Below are positions 19,749 to 31,392 of a stretch of DNA of 64,000 bases, piece by piece. The notes beneath the pieces were generated by a model that made no database searches, was not told the DNA's origin, and saw only the letters and a list, made by a program, of their open reading frames with translations. Each line of letters opens with the position of its first letter. Position 1 is the first letter of the stretch. The stretch comes from Toxorhynchites rutilus septentrionalis (lineage: Eukaryota; Arthropoda; Insecta; Diptera; Culicidae). A program made the position numbers and the translations under genes. The stretch spans positions 70,730,593 to 70,794,592 of the forward strand of contig NC_073744.1 of assembly GCF_029784135.1 (NCBI RefSeq), read 5' to 3'.

Positions 19749-22117
19749 ATGAGTACAAACGACGACATTCTTGTTATTGGTGATTTCAATCTATCTTCAC
19801 TCAAATGGTGTGTAAACGATGCCGGATTCCTCTATACTCAATCCAGTTGCTCAAACATTGGACCCTTAGCGGCTGCCCTTCTGGATAGTTATAGTACTGC
19901 AGGTCTACGTCAACTAAATAGTGTATCCAATGCGAATCATAGACTGCTCGATCTATGTTTTCTCAGTCAGGAGCTAATTTCCAACTGCTCAATTTTTGAG
20001 GCACCTGAGCCACTAGTGAAACATTGCATCCACCACCCACCTCTACAAGTATCGCTAAAATTGTGCCAGGCTTTTCCTTACCGAAACGCCACAGGAAGCT
20101 TTTCATACGACTTTTGGAAAGCTGACTTCGTTAGAATGATCGCTTTTCTCGACAACATTAAATGGGATGAAGAAATGCGAGGTTGTGACGTGAATGTTGC
20201 ATCGAATATATTTACAAGTATAGTTGGTTACGCAATCGACCAGTTCGTACCAAAGAAAATTTCGCTCTCACCAATTCACCCTCCATGATCCAGTCATCGT
20301 TTGAAGCGCCTAAAAACCTCTAAGCAGGCTGCTCTGAAGAAGTTTTGCAAACTGCGAACAGAAGAATCGAGAAAGAAATACATACGAATCAACAAACAGT
20401 ATAAGGCGCTCAACAAACATCTCTATCGCAATCATCAGTATCGTCTTCAACATAAGCTTAGATCTAATCCCAAAAGTTTCTGGAATCACGTGAAAGATCA
20501 ACGTAAGAAATCCGGCCTTCCTTCCACGATGTCCAATGGAGATCGGGAAATGTCTACCGTTGATGGAATCGCCGATTTGTTCATGGCACATTTTCGCAGT
20601 GTTTTCGTTAGCGAAGTGGTTTCTGATGAACTCGTTTCAAATGCTGCAAGAGAAGTTCCCATGCACTTAGCCATTGAACCCCATCACATTTATCGATAGA
20701 TGACGTCCGTAAAGCTGGTCTTCGTTTGAAAAACTCCACCTGCATTGGTCCTGATGGAATCCCCGCCTTGGTGATTAAATACTGTATAGACGTCCTGAGT
20801 ACACCACTTGCAGCCATATTCAACCTCTCATTAAAATCTGGAATTTTCCCTAACGGTTGGAAGGATTCGTTCATTTTTCCTGTTTTTAAGAAAGGCGACA
20901 AGCATTCTGTTACGAACTATCGAGGCATTGCCGCATTGTGTGCTGTGTCCAAACTTTTCGAGTTATTCGTCCTAGACTACGTTAAACACAGTTGTTCCAG
21001 TTATATAGCTGCTGAACAACATGGATTCATGAAGAAAAGATCAACATCAACAAATCTAGTGCAATACACATCATTTATAATCCGCGAGCTTGATAACGGG
21101 AAACAGGTTGATGCTGTCTATACTGACTTCTCGGCTGCGTTTGACAAAATCAACCATAAGATTGCTGTTGCCAAACTAGAGCGGCTTGACTTCCATGGTG
21201 CACTCCTCAACTGGCTTCGATCTTATCTCACGGGTCGTCAAATGTCCGTCAAAATAGGTGATCATGTTTCTCAACCTTTTCCTGTGTCATCTGGTGTACC
21301 ACAAGGCTGCTGTATTTGAATGACTTTCACTTCTCGATCAAATGCCAGAAGCTGTCTTATGCGGATGATTTCAAGCTGTACTTTGTCATAAACGATCGTA
21401 CTGACGCAGTTTTCCTTCAACAGCAGTTGGACATATTTGCTGAGTGGTGTCAAAACAATATGATGATACTGAATGCTTCGAAATGCTCTGTCATCAGTTT
21501 CTGTAGGAAGAAATCACCCATCTGCTTCACATACTCTCTTCGTGGGCAGTCACTAAACCGAGAGTCTATTGTGAAGGATTTGGGAGTAATGCTTGACTCT
21601 CATCTCACCTTTATACAGCATGTGTCATATGTCGCCAGCAAAACATCTTCTGTGCTTGGATTTATCTTTCGCTATGCAAAGGATTTCAGAGACATTGCAT
21701 GTTTGAAAACCTTGTACTGTTCAATAGTACGCTCAACTTTAGAATACTGTTCAGTAGTTTGGGCGCCGTTCTACAATAATGCAGTCAATCGTATTGAGTC
21801 CATACAGAGAAGATTTGTACGCTTTGCTCTTCGAAAACTACCCTGGAGGGATCCCGTTAACCTGTTACGAAAGTCGATGTAATTTGTTGAGCCTGCAACT
21901 TTTAAATGTGCGTCGAGACCTGTCTAAGGCAATGTTTATTGCTGATCTATTACGGTCAGATATAGACTGCGTTGCACTTCTCCAACAGTTAAATATACAC
22001 ATAAGACGAATAAATTTACGTTCCCACCCGTTTCTGAATATTCCGGCATCTCGTACAAACTATGGTGCAAATGAACCTCTGACCAGCATGTGTGAAATAT
22101 TCAACAAATGTATTTGA
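19749..22117 (+). pseudogene. Jockey/CR1-like LINE ORF2, 5'-truncated and broken
   Basis: Non-LTR retrotransposon ORF2 encodes an apurinic-type endonuclease and a reverse transcriptase. Only the end of the endonuclease is left (DILVIGDFNLSSLKW at the start). Reverse transcriptase motifs follow in order: TCIGPDGIPALVIK (20740), NYRGIAALCAVSKLFE, motif A YTDFSAAFDKINHK (21120), motif B SSGVPQG (21289), then motif C YADD (21358). Between SSGVPQG and NDFHFS the usual GPLLF-type stretch is missing, so there is a deletion with a stop. The frame is also broken by a stop at 20286-20288 and by frameshifts near 20700, 21316 and 21870. There is no RNase H domain, which fits the Jockey/CR1 side rather than the I clade. 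Confidence 0.85.
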
Positions 22118-23284
22118 CTTTAATCATTCTCGTGCTAGTCTTAAGTTTATGTTTTACAATATTTTATCACCATGACTATTGAATGTATAACTTGTTTGTA
22201 ATAATGTTAATAATGTTAGTGTTATGTATAAGATAGTTTAAGTAAGTTGTATCTGTTGGTTTGAATGTAATCTGTTGATACTTACCTTGTCGCAAATAAA
22301 CTGCACATCGATGACACCAGCGCGACATGTATACTTTTCGGCGCAGTGCTCCTTTCAGCACACTATCGTAGTGAAAGCGGGCAAAGTCGCCACCAGATGT
22401 CGACACTGTACCACTGTCATCGCGAATACATGTTTTCCTGAGCGTTGTTCAGGCGGAAACTAAGTTAAGCTCTCAAATCAATCAAGCAGGAGTTAAGTAA
22501 CTCGTCATGTTTCATGGTGAAGACAACCTGCCAGCACATTACAGTGCACTTTATATCGGGAACAACTATTACAACCTGACAGCCGAACAGATACTTGAGC
22601 TGGAGCCAAATGCAATATTCATGCAACCTAATGCACACAAGGGCACACAAATGGGTGACACATATATGCACTTGCCAATATTAGCTACCATTGGTGACTG
22701 TCGCGGCCGAGTGGTTACCTATGATGCTAATTTTCTTCAAAATATCACAACATATTTTCAGTATAAATCAGTATAAATATGATTGGAACGACTTTTTGAC
22801 AACGAAATCACAACAAGTGAAAATACTAAATTGCAGGAGATTAACAACGCCGAAAAGACAAAGTTCCCCCGTGAAAAGTAGTGTCGCAATGAAGTTGAAG
22901 GAAAATATTAGCTGACTTGTGCTCCGAACACGGCTAAAGTGACGAAACCGACAAATCACATGACATCTATTTTTTTGTCGTTCGGCGACATACGCCTAGG
23001 ATGGAAAAAGGATGGATGAAACTATGAGATCGAATGACGATTTCACAAAGCATCCATGTTAGACTGTATATGTGCTAAATCCGCATGTGTGTTACTTTCG
23101 AACTCAGCACTCTACATCACCCTACACTCTGTTTTTTCACGAAATGATCCGTATTGAAAACTCGAACCGAACGGAGCTATTGTGTAGCTTCGCAGGCAGG
23201 AACGACTTATCATGATACACGAAGAAGTCAAATTTCTGATGGAAGCGGAAAACGCGGAGACAGGAAATACATACCACAAAACTC
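22118..23284. other. LINE 3' tail and unassigned DNA
   Basis: The LINE's 3' UTR probably covers the first 80-180 bp; an aataatgttaataatgtta stretch at 22200 could be its short tail repeat. An 89-codon plus frame (22507-22776) and a 74-codon frame (22691-22915) follow. Neither shows a known motif. The phrase gtcgacactgtaccactgt occurs here (22399) and at 14957, so some of this is repeated DNA. Confidence 0.35.
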
Positions 23285-23555
23285 TTCTTCTTGAATGGCG
23301 TTAACGTTCCCTGTGGAACTTTTGCCGTCTCAACGAATGCATTAACTTGCGTCATTTATTAATACTTAGTTGAGATTTTCTAAGCCAAATAACACGCCTT
23401 GAATGTATTCCGAGGGGCAAGCTTTAGAATACGCGTGATCACAGTGCAAGTCGAAGGAAATTTCTTTGACGAAAAAATCCCCCGACCAGAACGGCAATCG
23501 AACCCGAACACCCGGCATGATAATGTGAGACGCTAACCACTCGGCCACGAGTGCA
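23285..23555 (-). mobile_element. tRNA-derived SINE, second copy
   Basis: This is the same family and orientation as 9610-9883. On the minus strand its head has tggccgagtggttagcg, and its B box is ggttcgattgcc, with one change from the first copy. It ends in a gaagaagag tail. Possible flanking repeats are cacaaaactc on the left and caccgaaactc on the right; they match imperfectly, so this insertion is older than the other. Confidence 0.82.
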
Positions 23556-23825
23556 CCGAAACTCATAATCTGTTAATACCTGAATTCTGAAACCGGAATA
23601 GCTGAATATTAAAGATGCTCTAAAAGCTGTGATGAACAAATCGCACAGCATATGCGTAAATATGAAGGTACATTAAAATTTGTGTGTAGAGCTAAACCAT
23701 ATGACCTGGAACCGCCAGGATGGGATCATTAGAGCAGCTCTGGCTGAGGCACCCAAGAAGGCAGCACAACAAGAAGACTTGTAGGTGAAAGGAATTTCAT
23801 GTATGTTATATTTGAAAGCTTGTTG

Positions 23826-23856
23826 TTGCTGCTGATGATGATGATGATGCTGCTAG
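23826..23856 (+). repeat. Simple repeat (gat/gct)n
   Basis: A run of tgctgctgatgatgatgatg then atgctgctag. On the minus strand it gives a Ser/Ile-rich run within a 116-codon frame (23729-24079), which I do not regard as a gene. Confidence 0.8.
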
Positions 23857-24129
23857 AGAGGCGGGGAAAACAGAATAATGCATGAACGAAAAAGCCTTCG
23901 CACTGTCTTTCGCCGGCATCGCAGTTTTGGAGCCAGATGCCTTTCTTCTGGTTTTTTGGTTCCTGGCTGCTGCCTTGTTTTCTAAGTAAGCAGCTCAGGC
24001 ATCCAAAGCGTATCAACGGCAGATATTTATGTATAAACACCCACTGATGCGACATACACACAAACAAGCTTCCTCGCACAAAACTTATAAATATGAATTA
24101 CAGTTTCACCCAATTACGGTAAGCTTTAC

Positions 24130-24411
24130 ATGTGCGGCGCTTTGTTCAAGAGATTTGCCGAGACAGGATATAGCGGGAACCTCGGGCTAGCAACGGCAAC
24201 GGCAGTGAATGCAAATGCACTTTTCATAAATACACGGAAGTCGGAAACGTTCGGTTTAGGGAACCATGCTACTAGCGTTTGCGAAGCCTTTTCAAAGGCG
24301 ATCCGATGGGTTGATATGAAAAATGACTCTGACAACAGAAATGTATCGTTGGATTTAGGAGGTGATGAATTACTTCAAACCAATAACTCAACACAAGAGT
24401 TTTACGATTAG
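24130..24411 (+). CDS. Unrecognised ORF, 93 codons
   Basis: It starts at an ATG in gctttacATGtgcggc. The protein begins MCGALFKRFAETGYSGNLGL, then a short Ala/Thr/Asn stretch, and ends in an acidic, Asn-rich tail. No signal peptide, membrane segment or catalytic motif stands out. It could be an exon piece of a host gene or chance. An opposite frame (24126-24335) overlaps it. Confidence 0.2.
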   Translation: MCGALFKRFAETGYSGNLGLATATAVNANALFINTRKSETFGLGNHATSVCEAFSKAIRWVDMKNDSDNRNVSLDLGGDELLQTNNSTQEFYD

Positions 24412-24701
24412 GATTCATTGCATCGCATGCTAGTATGCATAAGAAAAAGCTCTCCAATATCCAAGTAATGTAATGAAATCATCCACTGTTGACATCACCG
24501 ATGATAGACAAATCTAGTAGTGGGTGGTAGCACACAATCAGAATTTATGAAACTTTGTGAGTGTGAAAATATCCGCACTCATTCTTGGTTTCGTTCAAAT
24601 AGGAAACGTTTGAAAGTGTAGTCGTGGTACACAAATAATGTAAAGCTGGAATTTGACGTACCAGAAATTGTTTATTTTATTTACAAAGGTAAAAACTATT
24701 A

Positions 24702-25202
24702 GGTACACGGGTAAGTTTCTTCGGTTTTACAACAGATGGCGTAACTTGAATATTATTCCAGTGAATCAAATTTCCAAACATTTGTTGGAAAGCTACTGTC
24801 ATTGCACGTCTTTTTCAGTATATGTTAAAAATTGCAGCGTAAACAACTTTTTTTTTGCTACTTCGAATATGTCGAATTTCGTGTTTTTGCGGGGAGTGTT
24901 ACTTCATTACTTCAATATGAAGAAAAAAGCTGCGGAAAGTCATCGCATTTTGGTGGAAGTTCATGGTGACCAACTGAGCGAACGTATCACACGTGGTTTG
25001 CATGGTTTTAAAGTGGTAGTTTTGGTGGGACCAGCTGGGTGTAGTATTATGAGCTGCTGAAACTGAATGAAACCATTACGGGGGACCTCTACCGACGACA
25101 ATTGATGCGTTTGAGCCAAGCACTGAAGAAAAAACGGCCACAATACGAGCAAAGACACGATAAAGTTATTTTGCAGCACGACAATGCTCGGCATGTCGCT
25201 TC
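24702..25202 (+). pseudogene. mariner element fragment, internally deleted
   Basis: After a TA at 24700-24701 the sequence ggtacacgggtaagtttctt looks like a mariner end, followed by a leader and a frame starting MKKKAAESHRILVEVHGD (ATG near 24917), the N-terminal helix-turn-helix region of mariner transposases. After LSERITRGLHGFKV the frame jumps, in another phase, to the C-terminal catalytic part: YELLKLNETITGD, QLMRLSQALKKKRP, then VILQHDNARH with the second catalytic Asp. The region with the first catalytic Asp is deleted, and the end after NARH is replaced by Tigger-like DNA at about 25202. It cannot be active. Confidence 0.82.
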
Positions 25203-25971
25203 TGCAAAATCTAACGCCAGACGACGTAAATCTTTGAGAGTCATACCATAGAAGCCTTTGTCCAGTGTTCTGCAGTAGTCCGTCAGATCCTCAGACTGCT
25301 CACCCGTAAATACTTGTCTGAACCGGCCTAAGTGCTCGCTGGCACATCCAAGCAGAAGTAGAAATGTCATTAAAAGAAGATTCTAATCATAAATCGCTCA
25401 CTGATATGAGCCGCTTCCTCAGAGCTGAAAATAGCGAGGTCTGCCGCAATCCGACGCTTCTAGACTCCCTTCCGAAGCCTCTGTCGGACCATTTGAGCAT
25501 TTCTGGAACGCATTTCTTCAAATCAGTTTTCTTCTTATGTGTCCCGTTAAAAATTTGGTTGAAAACATTTTATAATTTTTAGGAGCAAAATTTTGGTGCG
25601 AACTTTTACCCCACAGCCATTTTGGAACTAATCGAATTTTGAAAAAAGCTCTTGAACTTTTTCACAAAAACAAATACGCACTATCATCTACTATAGAATG
25701 AAGGTTTCCTTGACAGTGTAGTTTCAAACTTTCCAGTTGTTTTAGGTAAGTTAATCATCATCTCCAAAACTGAAAAAAATAGATCTAAACATCGCAAAAC
25801 TCTTTTTACCTCACAACTTTTTGCCACATTCATGAAATGTACCTTGTTTATATGTGTGAGCTGCTGGTGTAATAAAGTATCAAACAAATACACTGTTGTC
25901 GAAATTTCATGCTCGTTTGCTTCAAAATGGCCAATGCGCACTTTTGCCCCGTGCGCACCTTTGCCCCGCAC
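25203..25971 (-). pseudogene. Tigger/pogo-like element fragment
   Basis: On the minus strand LTDYCRTLDKGFYGMTLKDL followed by RRLALDFAEA (about 25300-25215) matches LDLEKRFYGITMTNVRKLAF in the Tigger-like transposase at 31829-34633. This is the linker that follows the psq-type DNA-binding domain. The outer end on the right (25935-25971) has GC-rich repeats, gtgcgcacctttgccccgca, next to a TA at 25972. A related gtgcgaacttttacccca lies at 25594. The rest of the transposase is missing; the mariner fragment takes its place on the left. Confidence 0.65.
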
Positions 25972-25973
25972 TA

Positions 25974-26111
25974 CTCTAGAATAAAGGGTTGAAAACACTT
26001 TATGAGGGAGACAAAAAAAATGTCCTGTCAATCATGACAATATAGTGTTGCTATTCCAAAATTTCGGGTTCGTAAAAAATGTAACCGAAGAGTTTAAATC
26101 CTAACGACTCC
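25974..26111. other. Short spacer
   Basis: About 140 bp between the Tigger-like end and the TA target of the DD37E element. Nothing is recognised. Confidence 0.4.
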
Positions 26112-26113
26112 TA

Positions 26114-27412
26114 AAGGGTGTGTCACATCAAATTGCATCACGGAAAAAACGCTGTAGAAATTTAATTTTTAGGAATTATATCTTCAGCTTTCGCTTATAA
26201 TCAGATAAGAGTGTATAGATCACGTTGGCCATGCTTCACTGTCAATTTTTCGTAAATTTGGAAAAATGTCGTCGAACGAAAAAGAGCGTCGTGAATTAAT
26301 CCTGTGCACTCATTTCGAGAATCCGGAGTTGTCACATTGGGACATCGGTAAGATGCTGGGAATCTTCCAATCCACGGTCAGCAGAGTACTAAAACGATAC
26401 TTCGAGAACCTAACCATCGACCGGAAGGTGAAGAACGGCAAAAATGGATGCTCCGTCAGTGAAAAAGATCACAAGCGCGTAGTTAAGCAGTTTAGACGTG
26501 ATCCGAGAAGTTCGGTCCGGGATGTCGCCAATAAGCTGAATTTGTCAAGTTCATTCGTCCAGCGGACCAAGCAGCGGGAGGGCCTGCGTACATACTAGGT
26601 TCAGAAGGCTCCTAACCGCGACGAAAGGCAAAACATGGTGGGGAAAACGCGAGCCCGGATCCTGTACACCGAAATGCTGACGAAGCCGCATTGCCTGGTA
26701 ATGGACGACGAAACCTACGTCAAAGCGGACTTTCGTCAGCTGCCGGGCCTGTTGTTCTTCTCCGCAGAGGACAAATTCAGCGTTCCGGAGGAGATTCGCA
26801 AGCAGAAACTATCCAAGTTTGCCAAAAAGTACATGGTGTGGCAAGCGATCTGCTCTTGCGGAAAGCGGAGCGCCCCCTTCGTGATGACCGGCACGGTAAA
26901 CGGGCAGGTTTACCTTAAGGAGTGCCTACAGAAGCGCTTACTACCACTATTGAAGCAGCACGAGGGCCCGACCATCTTCTGGCCGGATCTCGCTTCGTGC
27001 CACTATTCAAAGGACGTGTTGGAGTGGTACGAAGCCAACGGGGTCACCTTCGTGCCAAAGGAAATGAACCCGCCCAACGCGCCGTAGCTTCGCCCAATAG
27101 AGAATTATTGGGCGATTATGAAGCAGGCCCTCCGGAAGAACCCAAAAGTTGTCAAATCGGAGGCGGACTTCAAGAGAAAATGGATTTCTGTTCAAAAAAA
27201 AACTACAACCTGACGTTGTACAGAACCTTATGGACGGGGTAAAGAGGAAGGTGCGAACATACGGGCTTGGGCTCGAAGTATGAATAAAAAGAAAATGCCA
27301 AAAGATGTTTAATAGTTTTTATTTTACTGTCTAAAATTTTCAAAAGGATCGGTCTACTGGGCGAATTTCTACAGCGTTTTTTCCGTGATGCAATTTGATG
27401 TGACACACCCTT
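26114..27412 (+). mobile_element. DD37E Tc1/mariner transposon, copy 1 (dead)
   Basis: It is 1299 bp with inverted ends aagggtgtgtcacatcaaat (left) and its inverse (right); the match runs for about 50 bp, to the gctgtagaaatt stretch. TA dinucleotides flank it at 26112-26113 and 27413-27414. It is closely similar along its whole length to copy 2 (49076-50374), which has the same total length. The ends look intact, so copy 2's transposase could in principle act on it. Confidence 0.95.
26266..27283 (+). pseudogene. DD37E transposase, copy 1, with two stops and a frameshift
   Basis: Against the intact copy at 49229-50245, codon 111 is TAG instead of AAG (26596-26598), codon 274 is TAG instead of GAG (27085-27087), and a run of nine A's replaces eight near 27193, shifting the last part out of frame. 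The catalytic residues themselves remain: Asp in MDDETY, Asp in FWPDLASCHY, Glu in RPIENYW. Other differences are single substitutions. The three disabling changes make a full-length product impossible without suppression. Confidence 0.93.
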
Positions 27413-27414
27413 TA

Positions 27415-28137
27415 CGTTTCGATTAATACAATTCTCAGACGATACTTTGCTGATAATAATTTCAGCCAAGAATTGAAGCACAGTTTTGTCTAACACATTC
27501 AATGTTTCCTCGAGCTACTAAAAATAACACCAAACACCAACATACTTAACAGAACGATTTATACTCCATTGATTTACATCTTTCCGCGAATCCTTGAACA
27601 CGATTTTACGCTTTCGCCCTATCGCACAGTGGTCCCTGAGAAAACTTAGACGGCCAAAACCCAAAAAAAATGAAATTGCATAAAAACAAAAAAAAATCCT
27701 ACAGTCCCTTAATCTAGGATGTTCAAGGCATCTAGGATCACGTGTTTCACCCCATTCAGCGCGCGCATCATTGCTCTGGCAACGCGATAAGATATCAGTT
27801 TCGCATGCTCGCCGGTGTCACTATTTCGCGTATGTTATTCTAACATGTATTTTGTCGAAGTTTTTGATCGATTTTTTTGGGCTCATCATGTTTCTTGAAG
27901 CATTTTTAACGAAGAATTTACATATGTTGTCAGTTTACAAATTCGGTGGGTTGTAGTATGTGTTAACTCCACACAAAGTAAGTACTATTTTGAAAGTTTC
28001 ATTTGGCTTCGGATGGACTTATAAAACTTGCCCCGCATTTCCCCACAAAACCTTTTTTTATTGAAAGTGTTCGACAAAGTGTCTTTTATCACTCAACATT
28101 TGAGTTTTTACCCGAAATCCCCCCTTTTGGATTTTTT
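27415..28137. other. Unassigned DNA with one 'cagtggtccctgag' terminus
   Basis: At 27627-27660 lies cacagtggtccctgagaaaa followed by cttagacggccaaaac. Its inverse lies at 31497-31532. The rest shows no gene. A ccccgcatttccccac stretch near 28033 resembles the ends of Tigger-like elements. Confidence 0.4.
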
Positions 28138-29643
28138 GACGTAGAACTACGTCTTTCATTAAGGGTGCCAAATCAGAAAACAGGTCACGTTTTTATGAAA
28201 TAAAATTAACGTTAATAACTATTTTTGCCGCGAGCGGATTTTGACGATTTACACACTAAACTAATCAAAAATTCCGTAAGATTTGTTTAATATGCTATAC
28301 ATTGGAATCCCCTGGTTTGTAAATGGTTAAAATTCATGAAAACTTTAAGCGTTTCCATTTTCCCATACATTTGTTCTGTCCATTTGTGTGCATTCCCGAA
28401 CAGAGATGTCAATAACGAGCAACTTATCGACGACTAACGGAGGGGAAATCGTAGGATTGCAAGTCTCCGTGAACGAAGGAAAAGTAGAAGAATGAAGGGG
28501 AATACTTGCCTAGAGTATAAACAGTGGATCTCGCTGAGGAAAACTTTCATTCGGCATCGGACTGTTGAGCAATCCAGTTCACTTTGCTTTTGCTGCGCTT
28601 CGATCTAAGATTGGACCCCACCAGTGGTAATCCAACTTGGATAACGTCGTTTGGTTTTTCTGTTAGTTTTTCGCGTTATTCGTATTGTGTTTTTCTTTCC
28701 GCGTCATAAATTGGACGCTTCGTGTAGTGTGTGATGAGCTCGAAGAAGAGGAAGGCAGGCTCGAGCCCTGCAAAAAATGAACGCATTCCCAGGGGCAATA
28801 AAATTTCGAGACAAGCGTCATCTAATGATGCACGCGATGTTGGTGCAGTGAAAAGCGCTCGCATTGAACCGAGCCTTCGCGAGTGTGACACCGCATCGAA
28901 CAACAGCGAATTAGGTGATTTCGGCGCGTTGGTCGAAAATGTAAACGCCGTAACCCAGGCAGCAACCAAAATCAAGCTCCTCCCGCTGGTGGTGAAGGCG
29001 GCCGCTCTTGACAAACTCATCAGCGAATTCGCATCCATGGGCAGAGTACAAGCTGTGTGGCATAATTCAGTCTTTTTCCAAGCAGTTAACATTGTTCGTT
29101 CTCCGTCATCATAAGGGCTTCGTTGGTGCATTTGAGAATACATCAATGCATTAAACTGACGTTATGGCGAAGCAGGCGTTGAGGTTGTGTGCCAAAAAAT
29201 ATTTAGAGAATACCAAGCATCTTGAATGTCTTATTGGAATGTTATAAGTTATTTAGGTTCGCGTACCAGTCGCAAAACTGCCTTCAACTAGGATTGCATT
29301 TGCGCTAATATTGATCATAATGAAGCATTGCTACTGTTTTCGAGGTTATTAACAAAAAGAGTTGATTTCGCTTGTATAGTCACCAAGAAAGTAAATGTCG
29401 TTCTGGAATTTTGTATGTGATTAGGTTTCGCTTGCCAGTAGCAAAACTTCCTCCACTAAGGATGACAGCTGCGCTTCTCTCGAGAATGAAAAAGTAATGC
29501 AACTTTCAACAACAACGCAACAGTTGTTTCTAAAATTTCATAGCATTATAGAATAATATCCGAAGGTATAAATAAGCGACTTATATAAAATAACAGCGTT
29601 GTTCTACGTCAACAATGCGGTCGTATCTTGGACACAACCTCCT
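28138..29643 (+). mobile_element. GACGTAG superfamily element B (both ends present)
   Basis: End 1 is gacgtagaactacgtc (28138-28153), preceded by a T run and followed by tttcattaagggtgccaaat. End 2 is ttctacgtcaacaatgcggt running into the palindrome ggtcgtatcttggacacaac(c) (29619-29639). The T-rich flanks (atttttt before 28138 and after about 29645) could be a short target duplication, but the sequence is too simple to be sure. Element A is an inverted copy. The interior holds one ORF (28734-29114) and a diverged internal duplication (29255-29350 and 29430-29510). Confidence 0.75.
28734..29114 (+). CDS. Unrecognised ORF of element B, 126 codons
   Basis: It opens ATG AGC TCG AAG AAG AGG AAG, giving a strongly basic N-terminus (SSKKRKAGSSP) that could act as a nuclear localisation signal. 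A Ser/Asn-rich middle and a helical stretch follow (ENVNAVTQAATKIK, VVKAAALDKLISEF). A broken copy lies in element A (12963-13256). No catalytic motif, zinc finger or transposase triad is present. It could be an accessory or DNA-binding protein of the element, or a captured piece of a host gene. The shared frame in two copies suggests that it was once coding. Confidence 0.4.
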   Translation: MSSKKRKAGSSPAKNERIPRGNKISRQASSNDARDVGAVKSARIEPSLRECDTASNNSELGDFGALVENVNAVTQAATKIKLLPLVVKAAALDKLISEFASMGRVQAVWHNSVFFQAVNIVRSPSS

Positions 29644-29689
29644 ATATTTTTTCTCAATATTAACCCGAAATCATCAATTCCATGCCAAA

Positions 29690-30175
29690 CAAATATAGTG
29701 GTTCTCAGATTTTCGTGAGAAGTGATAGTTTTGTTCTTTATCGCAAAACATTAGACTCGTATTTTTTAATTTTTCATTAGGGTGAGCATTTCAACTTTAG
29801 GGTTGTCCGAAAAATCAACTTTTTCCTCTTTTTTCCAAAAATGACTTTTGTCAAAAATACAAAAATACTCATAATTTTTTAACTACTAAACCGATTCAGA
29901 TGATCGACATATCAAGTTGAAGCCAATCACCTTGTCTTTTTTGGAAAAATGCTACACCTGCAGAAATCTGTTCTCGTTATTATTGGATGTATTCGTTTTT
30001 TATTGTTTTCATAGGGTCGGGACCAAGGGCGCTATATTTTTTAATATTTTTCTGGACAGCTGAGGATTTTTCACAAAATATATGTCAAAACCAGAGAAGC
30101 ATTTTTTTTCGTTTTTGAGTCACGATTTTTCAAAGTTAACCGGTGGTTCGAAAAATCAATTTTTTCCTCTTTTTT
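29690..30175. mobile_element. Truncated relative of the MITE at 968-1658
   Basis: The left arm is shared: tagtggttctcagattttcg, ttctttatcgcaaaacatta and cattagggtgagcatttc. The interior also matches (gatgatcgacatatcaagtt inverted against 1490-1512). The right arm is mostly missing; only ggttcgaaaaatcaattttt remains near 30146. It is non-autonomous. Confidence 0.65.
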
Positions 30176-30296
30176 TTTTGGTGAAACCGAGTTGAAAAAT
30201 GAACTCTGCGCATCCTAAAACATTTTGATACCAAACACGACAAAAACAGAAAATTTTGAACATTGCCTCCTTGCCCCTCCCCTTCTTTTGTTTTTT

Positions 30297-31392
30297 GACG
30301 TAGAACTACGTCTTTCAGGAAGGGTGCCAAATCAGAAAACAGGTCACGTTATTGTGAAATAAAGTTAACGTTAATAACTATTTTCACAGCAAATTAATTC
30401 TGATACTTTGCACACCAATGGAATCGGAAATGGGAAAGATTTGTTTGATATACTATACAGTACAATCCACTAATGCCTAAACAGTTTAAATTAATGAAAA
30501 CTGGAAGCATTCTCGTTTTTCCCATACATTTGTTCTGCCGATTTGTGTGCATTCCCGAACAGAGCTGTCAATAAAAACTGATACATTCGTTTCTGTCCGT
30601 TTTCAACATATTTGGTTTAAATAAGCCATCCGCGATTTGAAGTCACACCACTTCTCGTTTAGCGGTAATCGAAGCAACACGGTTGCCGCAGAGCATCAAG
30701 CAGTAGAGTATTGTTTTCTTGTCGGATGAAGGAGAAGTATGGAATAGAGTTTTTTTTCCACAAGAGCCCTTCTCAGGTCTAGAGGCGGAAACCAAAAATA
30801 GAATAGAATGAAAACACAGATGCGAGTGAGCTAGCATACACAACGAGCGGATATCATTCATTCCTAATGGTGATTTCACACATATACACACACAGCTCGA
30901 TAAAAGAAGAGGAAGCCCTCTGTATCGAGATGTGCTACGATAAAGAACAGCACCATACGAGATTTTTTTTTGTGCTAGTGCAGATATGGAAGAGTATTCA
31001 CAATTTTGGAATATAGATATACACTGCATTTATTTATATAAACGTATACTTCATGAAAGTATGCTTTCAAATTCCAGCAGGGTAACCTTACTGTTGCATG
31101 TTGTGGGGTTCGATCACATCTCAAGCGGAATATAGGAGCAATATCTGAGTGGGAAGGAGAAAATCTGATGCGAGTTGTACTAAATAAATGAGAAGTGCTG
31201 ATAGCTTTCGAGGAGTCGAAAGTAGAGATTCGACTCTTCCGAGTCTACTGAAGTAATGAAAAATTAAATAGTTAAAAAGTTATTACAAAAATTTCGATGC
31301 ATTCTAAAATAATATCCGAAATGATGTGGATTGAATAATATAATTCCGTAGTTCTACGTCGAAAACTGCGGTCGTGTCCTAGATACAACCCA
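30297..31392 (+). mobile_element. GACGTAG superfamily element C (both ends present)
   Basis: End 1 is gacgtagaactacgtc (30297-30312), then tttcaggaagggtgccaaat. End 2 is gtagttctacgtcgaaaact and the palindrome ggtcgtgtcctagatacaac(c) (31370-31390). The 10-bp string tttgtttttt stands directly before end 1 (30287-30296) and again at 31399-31408, which may be a target duplication although it is low in complexity. Both end regions match element B, but the middle is different. It has no conserved ORF, and carries a weak histone-like stem-loop at 30765-30780. Confidence 0.7.

Noticed and set aside
26691..27242. Plus-strand ORFs of 75 and 106 codons inside the DD37E element (also 49654-50175 in copy 2)
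   Set aside because: They are out-of-frame shadows of the transposase gene. Their conservation between the two copies is due to copy identity, not to coding.
28676..29146. A 156-codon minus ORF opposite the element-B ORF
   Set aside because: Its start and end extend past the conserved frame only by chance. The basic, serine-rich plus frame is the one kept, with in-frame similarity, in element A.
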